Assembly: GCA_016617785.1 (NCBI GenBank)
Contig: JADILM010000008.1
Location: 496,001 to 560,000 of the forward strand
Direction: 5' to 3'
Length of the DNA stretch: 64,000 nucleotides
Source of the DNA: Sporobolomyces roseus
Taxonomy: Eukaryota; Basidiomycota; Microbotryomycetes; Sporidiobolales; Sporidiobolaceae
This document shows, piece by piece, positions 54,078 to 64,000 of this stretch. The position numbers and the translations under genes are program-made. The stretch's first letter is position 1; each line of letters starts with the position of its first letter. Below the pieces are notes generated by a model. That model worked only from the letters and a program-made list of their open reading frames with translations, was not told the origin of the DNA and searched no databases.

Positions 54078-55746
54078 TCAAACAATCTTCCCAGTAGCAA
54101 CGAGCTGAGCCAACATGATTTCGATTCGATCGAGTTGATCTCGTTCGACGTTGTTTGCTAGAGTTCTGTTCACGCTCTCGTTCGAGGCATGGTTCATCGC
54201 CATCATTCCTCCCATCTTGGAACCACATCGAGATTGAGGAACCCCGAGGAAACCCATGCCCGCATCTGTCGACATTCCGTAGGCCATTCGAGGAGCGGAG
54301 CGGTTGGGACCCATGAGCGAGCCGGAAGGAGCTTGCATTGGAGGAGAGATGGCGCAAGATCCGTCACCGTCGCAGTCGGGTCCAAGGCAGGTTTCGTATT
54401 CGAGGAATCTGAGCAAAGAAGCGAAAGGTGAGCTTGAGAACGAAAACAAGTGAGAAAGGTTCGCTGTGACAGCTCACTTGATGAATCGATAGAATCCTGC
54501 AGCGAGAACTGCACCGAGCGCAGGTCCAACAAAGTAGATCCTATGCATTGACCAGAGTCAGTGAGACGATAATGCGAAGTCCTCAGCGAGACAGACTAAC
54601 CAGTGGTAGCTAACGAAGGACCTTGTGACGACAGCGGGACCGAAGGAGCGAGCAGGGTTGAGGGATCCTCCAGTGAAAGCCACTGAAGAAGCGAGAGTCG
54701 TCAGATTTGTCTGTTTCCCGTCGAGATAGCGAGAAGAGCAACTCACCTCCGAGCATCTCAGCGATGAAGAGGGCAAGTCCGATACCGATAGGAGCGATGA
54801 AAGTAGATCTACTCTTCTCAGCTGCGAGCATGAAGCTGTGAAAGGCGAAACTGTCAGACTCAAGTCACGACGATTCACTTTGAGAGGACTCACATCGCCA
54901 TCATCAACAACGCGGTCAAGAACGTCTCGATGAAGACACCCCGGACAATGGAAGTATTCGCAGAGAGAGTCGTTTGAACGTTGAAGTCGCCTATACGAGA
55001 CAGCAGAGTGTGAGCTATATTTCGCAAGATTCGCAGGTTTGAACTTACCAGGAAGAAGACCATAGACGATAGCTGAACCAGCGATACCCGCAGCGAATTG
55101 ACTGACAAGGAGCAAGACTGCACGTAAAGGCTTGAGAGCTCCGATGAGATACATTCCGAGAGTGACAGCGGGATTGAAGAGACCTTGATTTCCACCAGTG
55201 ATGATCAGTTCGTTTCAGGAACGGAAGCTCCTCATAAGAATGCTCACCTCCTGAAACTCGGAAGAAGATCCAAACATTCACGGCGAGGGATAGACCGAAC
55301 GAGAGAGCGATATAGAGCAAGTTCGAGGTGTTGACAACCTGAGCGACACTGTCGGACATTCCATCCTCCGTACGAGTCGTTCCTCCTGCGATGGCGGTTG
55401 AAGCTCGTGAAGCTACGTCGGCACCTCCAAGAGCGAAGAGGAGGAAGAGGGTTGCTGCAGAATCTTAGAGTGTTAACGAAACGAGCTTTCATTGGTAGAG
55501 AGCACCTCTGACTGACTTCCGACAAACTCTCCAACCATGGCGATGAAGTCTGCTCGCTGATAACAGATCAGCAAGTACTACAGGAACGGAAAAGAGAGGA
55601 GAACGAAAATGAGACGAACGATTTTTGACAATGTATTTGGTGGTTCCGGGTTCAGCCTTGAGTGCATCATACCAGGATCCCTTCTCGGAGACTGTGACTG
55701 CTGATGGTTTCTCTGAACCGCATCGATGAAGAGGAAGTGCGGACAT
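54078..55746 (-). CDS. Aquaporin (MIP family)
   Basis: About nine exons, roughly 370-390 residues. Both pore motifs are orthodox NPA: GGLFNPAVTLGMYLIGALKP and GGSLNPARSFGPAVV; six helices can be traced, including LLYIALSFGLSLAVNVWIF and FIETFLTALLMMAMFMLAAE. The residue after the second NPA is Arg, as in the selectivity filter. The NPA/NPAR pair and no enlarged GlpF-type loops suggest a water channel rather than a glycerol facilitator. A loop after helix 1 (ASTAIAGGTTRTEDGMSDS) and a C-terminal tail of about 110 residues with Gly/Met-rich parts are long. Start MSALPLHRCGSEK at 55746 is the first ATG after in-frame UTR-like sequence. Confidence 0.88.
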
Positions 55747-56219
55747 GTTGATGCGAGCGCACTGAGGTTGCGAGAGGTTGCGAAGATGGGGGTTTGAGAT
55801 ACTGTGTACGATGAGCGAAGGTTGGTGAGAAGAGAGAGAGAAGTGTGGACACAACAGAGAGAGTTTCTCCGAAAGTGTTGAATGATCTCGGAGAGCGACA
55901 CCTGATAAAAGAAGATCAGTCGAGATCAAAACTTATTGGCTGCCGAGCGAGTGAGCGATCTGAAGCGGTTGAGCTACTGGTCGCGATTGGAATTCATTGG
56001 ACCTTCTCTCCGCAGTCGAGTCGACAGGCCCAAAACTGCTGTGCTCGAGAGTCGTTCACGATGATTGTTACGACGGAGGCGAAACTTTGAAGAGGAACGT
56101 AAAATCTGGGATGGTATTGTAGAAGCAGGGAAGACTAAAAGAAAAGAATGAGTTAAACACAGCATGAGGGCGGAAACTACTCGCCTTCCAAGAAGAAAGT
56201 AACTGAAAACATAGGCCTT
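55747..56219. other. Intergenic, clathrin 3' end to aquaporin promoter
   Basis: 473 bases with the 3' UTR of CHC1 and the promoter of the aquaporin gene, both read on the minus strand. No gene seen. Confidence 0.45.
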
Positions 56220-59200
56220 TTAATAAGCCCCTCCGAACCCCAGCATCAACTGACTTGAACCCATCAAGATCGGTTGTGAGGCTTCTTGCTCTTCCTTTTG
56301 CACTGTTCTTGTCGAAAGCTCCTTGAGTTGCTTTGCGAGTGAAGCCATTTGTTCTGTTCGGAGGCGTTCGACGGAGAGAAGATCTGGAAGTGACGGAGCT
56401 CAGATCAGCATCGGATAGTAAGCGATCGAGAGAGACGCGGAAACAGAACTCACAAGGCATTGTGAAGTCGTTGAGACCGGCTTTCCATGACAGATATTGT
56501 GCAACATCTGGTCGAATGAGATCGTAACAAACGAAGAGAGTCGCGGTGTAGCATTCCCTCGATCCGATATCGCTGTAGGGGATACGAGTAGAATCAACGC
56601 CTACTCGAGCAATGCGGAAGAGAGCAGAGAACTTACACAAAGTAATTCAGAAGCTCGTCCGCAACTTCACTGCTACCGGAAATCGCTGCTGTTTCGATAG
56701 CATCCTTGAATAGCTTGTCTTGTTTCGATAATGAGATGGAGACTGTAGGAAAGGAATGAAATGAGCTTCGAAGGTGATATCGAGCGTTGAAAAGAGAGGC
56801 AAGTTAACGTACGATCCCATTTGCTGTTCTTCTTGTAGAGATGCGCTGCTAGTCGTCGGAACTCGAGCAAGTCGTGCTTCTCTAATCGAGATGCGAGAGC
56901 CATCGAGTCGAAAGCATCGTTCGTATCTGTTGAGTCGCGAAGAGTCTTGTAGTCTTCTTCCTCGATAAGGAGCTCGTTGTAAGACTCGTTGACAGCGGGT
57001 AGGTTGTTGTGTTGAACGGAGATGAGGTAGTTTTTGATCACTGAGAGGAAAGGAGTACTATCAGTATAGGGTGTCGAGCGAAGAAACGAGCAAGGGATGC
57101 GTACTTGGCAGTTCATCGGCCTTTTGGAACATCTTGACAACACGAGTGTGGTCGACTCGAGCAGCGAGAACGGAGAGGAGATCGTTGAGGAGCATAGGTT
57201 GTTGTTCGAGGTAGAAGTTGAGAGCCTAATCGAAACGAAAAGGTTAGGCATGAACTTGATTTGAGTACAGTAGTCGACTCACCTTGTAGTAGATTTCGAT
57301 GTTGGCGACCTTGACTACGATCTCCTTGAACTGATTGTGATCCCAAGCATCCGCAGCTCGCTCCATCATCGCGAGAGCTGCGTTGTCGAATTCGTCGTAG
57401 TGAACGTAGAGGAACACGAGTTCGGACCAAAGGTGAGCTTGCTCGGTGGCACGAAGAACCTTGGGGATGTCTGAAAGGCAGAGAGCGATTAGTTTTTGAA
57501 TCTTCGAGAGACGTGTGAGAGGGAGGAGACTGACTGATTCGAGACCAGAAAAGCTTGAGGTGTTCCATCAATCGCTCAGGCTTGTACTTTGCATAGAGAA
57601 TCGACAACTCGGTGAACATTCCCATGTGAGCTCGCTCGAGACCGAGACCAGCTTCGAGAAGAGAGATGAGCTCGTCGGTGTAACCTCGGTGCTCGTAAAG
57701 CTTGACGAGGGGCTACAATACTCGAGAGCGAGTCAACAATCCGTTCCTCTCGAAGAACTCCGGATGAATCGCTTACCTGTAGCTCCTCAGCGTGAACAAT
57801 AAGGTTGAGACCACAGATTTGAGCGAGACGGAACTCCTTCTTGTCGATACAAGCAGCGTTGACTTGTTTCCAAACCCTGTGATGAGCAATGTCTGTCAGT
57901 ATCGCGAATCGGTCAAGTCGGAGGATGAGACTCACTGAGTATTTCCGGCCTTTCGAGCAGCGTCGACAGCAGCTTGGTTCTCGCCGAGGTAGATGAGAGT
58001 AGTCGCCAATCGAGCCCAGTTCGAGATCGAAGTAAAGAGGAGTTTCGCAGCTTCGTAGAGACCAGCTTCGAAAGCTTTCTCACCAGCGGAAAGGAGGTCG
58101 GCAACATTGGTCATTCCGAGGAACTCCTCCATGTCGTGAAGACGATCAGTCTTGGCGTAAGAGACGGCGAGCTCAGTATCGATCGCGGGTTCTCGGAGAG
58201 TCTTGCGAGCCATTTGGAGGTATCGAACGAGGTCGTCGGCCTTTCCAGCTCGAGAAGCGGTTTCGATAACCTCGAGATAGTTCGAAGGATCTTCAGCCTT
58301 GATGTACGAATCGATAGCGTCCTTGATACGGAGACCATCGAGTTGAGCCTTTCCGAGTCGAGACCAAACGACAGGCTGATCGACCTTGACAGCGTATTGT
58401 TGAGCGCGATCAATCGAGACGATGTATTCGACGAGGACGTTCATGGCGTCAAGGTGGAGCTCGTTCTTGCGGAAGAGAGTGAACGCTTCTTCGTAAAGAC
58501 CGTGTTCGATGGCGATAGCGGCGATCTCCTGAACGTCGAAACCCTCGACCTTTTCGATGTAACCCATAACTCGGCCCTTGTCGGCTCGAATGGCAGTGAG
58601 CATGAGAAGCTTCTTGAGGTTGGCATTGTCGCTGAACGCAGACGATTCGAGAACGATCTTCTCGAGGAGTTCAATGAGTTCGGAAGGAAGATCGGCGGAG
58701 AGGAACGCCTTGACGGTGACGGAAACGTCCTCGGGATCAGTCGATTCGGGAACGGCAGTGGCGACGACCTGTAGGAGAGAGAGGTCAGAGAGGGATCTCA
58801 TAGGATAGCGAAAAAAAGGCGACTAACCTGATCGATGAGCTGTCGTTTGTGCAAGTTGTCGCCTTGGAGAACTTCAGACCAGAGTTCGAGACGACGACGC
58901 TTGACGAGGTATCGAGCTTGGTGTTTGTACATTTGGTTCTCGTTGGTGATGTGAATGAGCTCAGAGTCGCAGAATCCTTTGGCGTAGGCGATGTAAGCGA
59001 GGTAAGGGTCGCGAGCCTCGCAGTACTTTCCGACGGTGAGAGGATCGTAGACCTGTCACATCCAACATGGATTCAGTATCATCATCAGAAGGGAAGAATC
59101 GAGAGAGAAGTGAGCTCACGTTGTTCTCCTTGAGGAAACCTTCGGGGTTGTTGTTGCTGTCGATATAAATCTTCGCGAGTGCGTTGTAGATCGCAGGATC

Positions 59201-62200
59201 TTGTTGACCAGCAGCGATCTTGGCCTCGAGCCAGGGAAGGATGAGCTTGAGGCGGTTTCGCTTCTCGACTTCGTCAACGAGCTCGTCGACAGGAACGGGA
59301 CCAGTGACGCTAGCGAGGAGAGCCTTGATCGTGTTCTCGTCGCAGTCGACATCGAGGAGACCTCCGATAACTTGAGGAGTACGAGCAGAGTTGACCTTTT
59401 GAACGTAGACCTCGATGAAATTGGTGAGACCGTTTTGGTAAAGGTAGAGAACGAGATCGTGAACGAAGTCGAATCGGTCGCAAACGATGATGAGAGGGAG
59501 TTGATCGGGGAGTTTGGCTTCCTTGAGGAAGTTCTTGACCTTCTCCGGGTTGTAGAAGTTCGACTCGCGAACGATACGCTCGACTTCACGGATTTGACCA
59601 GTTCGAGTTGCGGCTTGAATGTACTTGAAGTGAACTTCTGAATCTTCGCTGAGGTTGACGACCGATCCAAGGTAGTAGTAGAGACCTGAACGGAGGAGGA
59701 AGCGTCAGGAGGGAATGCTCGTTCGAAGCTGCAAATTGAGAGGTTACCTTCGGCAGTCTTGAACTTTTCGAACATCTCGATCAAGCGAACGGGACCAATG
59801 AGATCCGAGTACTTGGTCGCGGATTGAACGACGACTTGAAGGTTTTGACGAATGTTGACCTTGAGCATTTCGTTGAAACATTCGAGAGTTTGTTCGACCG
59901 TGAGTTGACCAAAGTAGTTGACGAGCCACTGTTGCAGAAGTCCGACGTGAGCTGATGCTTGGGGGGAGCATAGGAGGAGAGAGGCATACATCAGCAGCAA
60001 GGAGGTTGGTGTGAACGACAACTCGCTTGATATCGTTGATATCTTCGTAATGTTCGAGAGCCTGAAAAAAGCGAGGTAGGAGTCAGCGATCGTACTTCGC
60101 TACGGTCGAAACGAGAGCAGACATACTCGTTGTAAGAGACCAGCCTTCTCGCAAAGGTTTGCGATTCTAGGCTTGTCGTAATGAGTGAACATTTGGTTCG
60201 AAAGGATAGCGTCGGCAACTTGAGGAGCGTTGACGAGGTTCATTTCGAGGAGACGAGTTTGGAGGGGACCCTGTTCAGGCTTGTTGTCCTTGAGAGCATC
60301 GAGCAAGAAGGAGGTAGCTTGTTGAATCATGTTTTGACCCATGAAGACGTCAACGACCTGAAACAATCAAATGGAGTTGGCGATTGAATCGAAGAGGATG
60401 CGAAGAACGAGAACGTACCCTTTCGACATCGACAAGAGGACCCATCTCATCGTTGACGAGTTGAGTAGCGAACTCAGCTCCGTGATCAGGGTTGATTCGA
60501 GTAACGTGTTGAAGTAGTGAAGCGTAATCGGGAGTGTAGTTGACACGTTTCGCGTAGACGACGATCTTGGCGAATTGACCAGTTTCGGCGAAGCAAGCGA
60601 CAACTTTATTGGGTACGTTCGCTCGAAGGTAAACGGAAAGAGCGAGAGTCATGTCGTGAGCCCTGACAATGTCTCCGAGTTCTTCGCTGCATTCGATCTA
60701 GTGTTACGAGCAAGTCAGCATCGAGGAAGTACGTCGAACGAAGGTCGGAACTCACCTTGTCCTCCTTGAGCCATTTCTCCAATAATTGTTTCCTTCCCTG
60801 AACCAAGACGGGTCTTGCCAATTCCAAACTCTCGCTCTTGTTGAGCTTGCCACGTTCGAGGAGGATACCGAAGTACTGAAGGATAGGAGAGAGTTGACCA
60901 GGTTGAACAGGAGTTCCCTTGAACATTTCGATGGTTTGAGCAGTTCGAAGGATTCCTCGAGGAGAGTTGGCAGCGACCTTGGCAGCTCCGGCGTAATCTC
61001 CTGATTGGAACATTTGAGAGAATTGACGTTGGTAGAGATCGTCGGCACCGGGGAGGTTACCACGGGAAGCGAGTCGGATAGCGAGTTCGACGTTGTTGAG
61101 GGTGGAGAGAATGTAGGGGATCATCACCTCCTCATCGACCGTGACGCTCAAGACTTGTCCCTTTCGGTTGATACCGATGATACCGCTAGTCGCCTCGTGT
61201 TCGCAAGTAACGAACATGGTTTCGCCAGAGATTCGGTTCATGTAGAGACAAGCTCCAGTTTCGAGGTCGTAAAGGTGGATGAAACCGTACTTGGTGACGA
61301 GGTAGATGATGCCGTAACGTCTCGAGACTTGCATGGCGACGGGGAAATCGTTGGTGGCTTCGGGAGGGAAGAAGACGTCGACTGCTTTCTTGGCATAGAC
61401 GGGTGCTGAAGCTGAGTGATCGATTTCGACGATGTGAAGCTGTGAAGAGGAAGAAATCAGCGCTGGAGCACGATTTAGATGATACAGTCTGCTCACTTTG
61501 GCTCCCGAAGCGGTTCGAACAGCGAAAGCGAACAACTTGGTGTCCTCGGTCGCTCCCTCGAGCCTCAACTCTGCGAAACTCGCTGCATGTCCCTCGATCG
61601 GCTGACTAACCCCCCTCTCCTTCGAGTAAAGTTGCATCGCACCCTTGACCTTGAATCCAGCGGGGTTCGAAGTGTTTGAAGAGATTCCAACGAGAACGAG
61701 CCATTTCTCATCGGGAGTGACACGGTAGTTGATGATTTGGTTTCCGGCGAGAGATGCGTGTCGGTCGAACACCTTGACTGGTGCGTCGGAAGTAGGAGTG
61801 GAAGGAGCGGAAGCTGGAGCGTAGCAGACCCAGTGGTAGACGGCGGTTTCGGTGACGATACCAAGAGTGGTGGGAGAGATCCATTTCCAGAACGTGACAT
61901 CCTCGTGCATCAAGTGAGATTTGACCTTTTGCTTGAGTTCAATGTTGAAGATCTGTAGTTGTCGTTGAGCTGAAGAAACGAAGTGAAGTCAGCCAACTTT
62001 GGAGCGAGAGATCGATAAAGAGCGATTGAACTGACCGCGAAGAGCGATAACCTTCTCCTCCAAATGCATGATAGCTGATTCGGCAGAGATTGGTCTTCGC
62101 ACAACATTGTTGGGATCCGATAGGTCGATAATGACCACTTGTTTGGTACCGTTGACCTCCTCTCGAACACAGACATATCGATCAGATTCGAGGGTGAGAG

Positions 62201-62391
62201 TAGCGAAACCGATAGATCCAGGTTGAATTCCTAGAGCAGTAAGCTGTCACAAGACGGGAGAAGTGAAGGTTAGCGATTTGGAGGTGGAGCAGGGCGAGCA
62301 ATTCCTTTGAGGGAAGGCAGGAGCTCGAGATAAAGGATGAGTAGCTCACCTGTAGAAGTTCCTGGAAAGCGATCGGTCGATCTACTGCCAT
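56220..62391 (-). CDS. CHC1: Clathrin heavy chain
   Basis: More than a dozen exons, about 1,680 residues, the normal length. Forms the triskelion of clathrin coats at the Golgi and plasma membrane. The N-terminal beta-propeller opens [14 protein letters not shown], then [20 protein letters not shown] and [20 protein letters not shown]. Family blocks further on include [49 protein letters not shown]-type text around 60010, and the heavy-chain repeat [20 protein letters not shown]. The C-terminus reads [18 protein letters not shown] and ends [10 protein letters not shown] at TAA 56220; longer frames past this point are untranslated. Frame is kept across all introns I checked. Confidence 0.95.
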
Positions 62392-62972
62392 CTTGAGAGT
62401 GAGAAGGTGAGGGAAAGTCGAGTTGTCGTGTCGGAATTAAAGCGAAGTGATGAAGTTGGGGAAGGGAGAAGTCGGGACCTTGTTGTGTGAGGTCGATTGA
62501 GTGTTGATCTATCGAATCAAACACTGGGTATCGCGAAGAGAAGTTTTGGGTTGAAGGGAGAGTTTGGGAATCCAGGATGATGAAGCACCTCTCACTCTAC
62601 CAATCACTTTTCGACTCGCTTTGGGCTGATCTGGTGTCAGTAGTGCTATCCAAAGTCGGCTGAACCCCTTGCTCGGTCTCTGTCGCTTTGCTCGCTCTTG
62701 TCCACGTCGAACAAAACCTCGGGACGGTGAATCGCTCTCTCGCAGGCTGTGATCGTTCTGCGAAGGGTATCGGCCAGGAGCCGGCTAGTATAGCTATCAG
62801 GCTTCGCGGGAACTCGGACAGAAGAAGTCGCAATTCGAGGTCACTTCGAGTCGTTCTCAAGTGGAATTTTTCGTTCTCCTTCGCTCAATCGCACTTCAAC
62901 AGGTTCAGATCAAGGCTTCTCGTCGAGTTGATGAAGTTTCACTGCAGCAGACTACACCCTTGATGTCGGAAC
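62392..62972. other. Intergenic, BTB gene 2 3' end to clathrin promoter
   Basis: 581 bases. Holds the clathrin promoter and 5' UTR and the 3' UTR of the BTB gene. No further feature recognised. Confidence 0.45.
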
Positions 62973-63879
62973 CTAGTAATCTAACGGCAGCTTAAGCTGT
63001 TTCCACACATCCGATTCGACGATTTTTGCCTTTTCCAACGCTGAGCCCTTGATATCCCCACAGCAGAAGGTGGTTTTGCCGACCTGGGTAACTAAAGATA
63101 TCGGAGTGTCCCTCTCCAGGTAGAAGCTTCCCATGCTCTCCCCGATCAGGCGATACCAGGCTCCTTGGGGATCGTTGGTTGCGCTTGCGTTGCACGATCG
63201 GGAGAAGTGCTCCAGTCGCATTTTCGTTCCTTGTCGAACAGCATTCAACGTCGATATGGCAACGAGCGATTTCCATCGTCGCTGTCAACAAGTTGTTGCC
63301 GATTGGCGATCCACAGAAACAAGCTTATTTGGTAAGCTCACGAGACGTCGCTTCCATTCTTCGTCCAGCAGCGTGCTCGAAATATCATAATCTGATAGTC
63401 GCACAGCTCGTCTGGCAGTCATTTTGATTAGCTCCGTGTCCTGCAGAAGGATTGCAAGCATAAAACCGAGTCCTGCATGTTGCGCCTTCGCTTCCCGCAT
63501 CCTGTTCCTCCGTGAGAGATCAGCTCGAACTTCGTACATCGGACTCGTACTGAACTTACCAGATCTGAGTCTCGATTCGACGGCGAGCTACGGATACATC
63601 GTATTTATCTGCCAAGTTTGCTAACGCTCGCCAATCTTCATCGGTCCATTCCTCCTCAATAGCTTCCTTGTAGGCAGTATCATCGCCTCTGATAACAAGC
63701 AACAGGGGCTCTAGCTCCTTCGCTGTTTCTGTAAGCGGGATCGGTTGCGAAGAATCTTGCGAAGGGAGCGAAAGCATATCTCGGAAGACTGTTGATCCGG
63801 CTACGAGCGAGATCCTCGAGACGCTGAGGAGTTGAGGAGGATCGTCCGAAGTCGAGAAGGTGATAGTGTCGGTCTCCAT
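62973..63879 (-). CDS. BTB/POZ-like domain protein 2
   Basis: Three exons (63879-63560, 63501-63342, 63281-62973), 262 residues. Starts METDTITFSTSDDPPQLLSV; BTB-like features VSRISLVAGSTVFRDMLSLP, IPLTETAKELEPLLLVIRG and LANLADKYDVSVARRRIETQ align with the gene at 40386. The C-terminal part differs (WYRLIGESMGSFYLERDTPI, CCGDIKGSALEKAKIVESDV). Same exon count, same 160-base exon 2 and same phases (2, 0) as the other copy, so they share a recent ancestor despite lying 22 kb apart. A CUL3-adaptor role is possible but not shown. An upstream in-frame ATG at 63948 is judged UTR. Confidence 0.68.
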
Positions 63880-64000
63880 CGCTGAGTCGACGAAGAAACG
63901 AAGAAATGTACAGAAGAAGAAGGAGTCGAAGAGGCTGCACGGAGGCACAGCTTCTCTGCCAACCCAGAACCAGCTCAGACACTCGTGAACCCCACGAGAG

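Noticed and set aside
58111..58774. Plus-strand open frames of up to 266 codons across the clathrin heavy chain gene
   Set aside because: Antisense shadows of a highly conserved coding exon with strong codon bias.
59116..60021. Ser/Thr-rich 301-codon minus-strand frame within clathrin
   Set aside because: Only its first part follows the clathrin exon; the rest is a wrong frame after an intron.
1..64000. tRNA, rRNA, CRISPR or riboswitch elements
   Set aside because: I looked for tRNA boxes, direct-repeat arrays and conserved RNA folds by eye and found none I could support.

Overview
The window is nuclear DNA of a fungus, most probably a basidiomycete yeast. Genes are dense, on both strands, and almost all are cut by many short introns (about 50-70 bases, GTRNGT donors, CTRAY-like branch sites). 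There are no operons, ribosome binding sites, CRISPR arrays or insertion sequences. Recognisable proteins are typical fungal housekeeping ones: TSR2, RPN10, SSK1, an SCPx-type thiolase, VTA1, a U1A/U2B''-type snRNP protein, PEX11, SSS1 (Sec61 gamma), BET2, a PIG-Y-like protein, an aquaporin and clathrin heavy chain. I cannot fix the genus from sequence alone.

Layout. 0.2-4.1 kb: TSR2 and RPN10 (divergent), then a four-helix MARVEL-like membrane protein. 4.8-8.2 kb: two tandem F-box-like paralogues with acidic tails. 8.7-17.0 kb: an MFS transporter and the large response regulator SSK1, both on the minus strand. 17.6-25.1 kb: thiolase, VTA1, snRNP RRM protein and a mitochondrial PPR protein, all on the plus strand. 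25.3-49.6 kb: an accessory zone with eleven more F-box-like genes, interrupted by a housekeeping block (CREG-like secreted protein, PEX11, SSS1, BET2) and a BTB gene. 50.0-56 kb: an SRF1-like membrane protein, a PUB-domain protein, a PIG-Y-like protein and an aquaporin. 56.2-62.4 kb: clathrin heavy chain. 63-64 kb: a second BTB gene.

The most unusual feature is the F-box zone. Ten of its eleven genes form five head-to-head pairs. In each pair a class A gene (about 440-460 residues, first intron just before the F-box, usually a 15-base first exon) faces a class B gene (about 360-395 residues, one phase-1 intron). The ATG-to-ATG spacing is nearly fixed (343-351 bases), and the spacers share a sequence block starting about 103 bases from the class B ATG. 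Pairs occur in both orientations, so they look like copies of one mobile-by-duplication unit: two F-box genes plus their shared promoter. Two class A members have lost the ancestral ATG of the first exon (ATG to GTG, ATG to AAG). F-box and BTB proteins are both substrate adaptors of cullin ubiquitin ligases, so the accessory content here is dominated by candidate degradation adaptors.

Exon joins were made by eye from frame, splice sites and family resemblance. Gene ends are firm where frames close cleanly, but internal boundaries should be taken as provisional.
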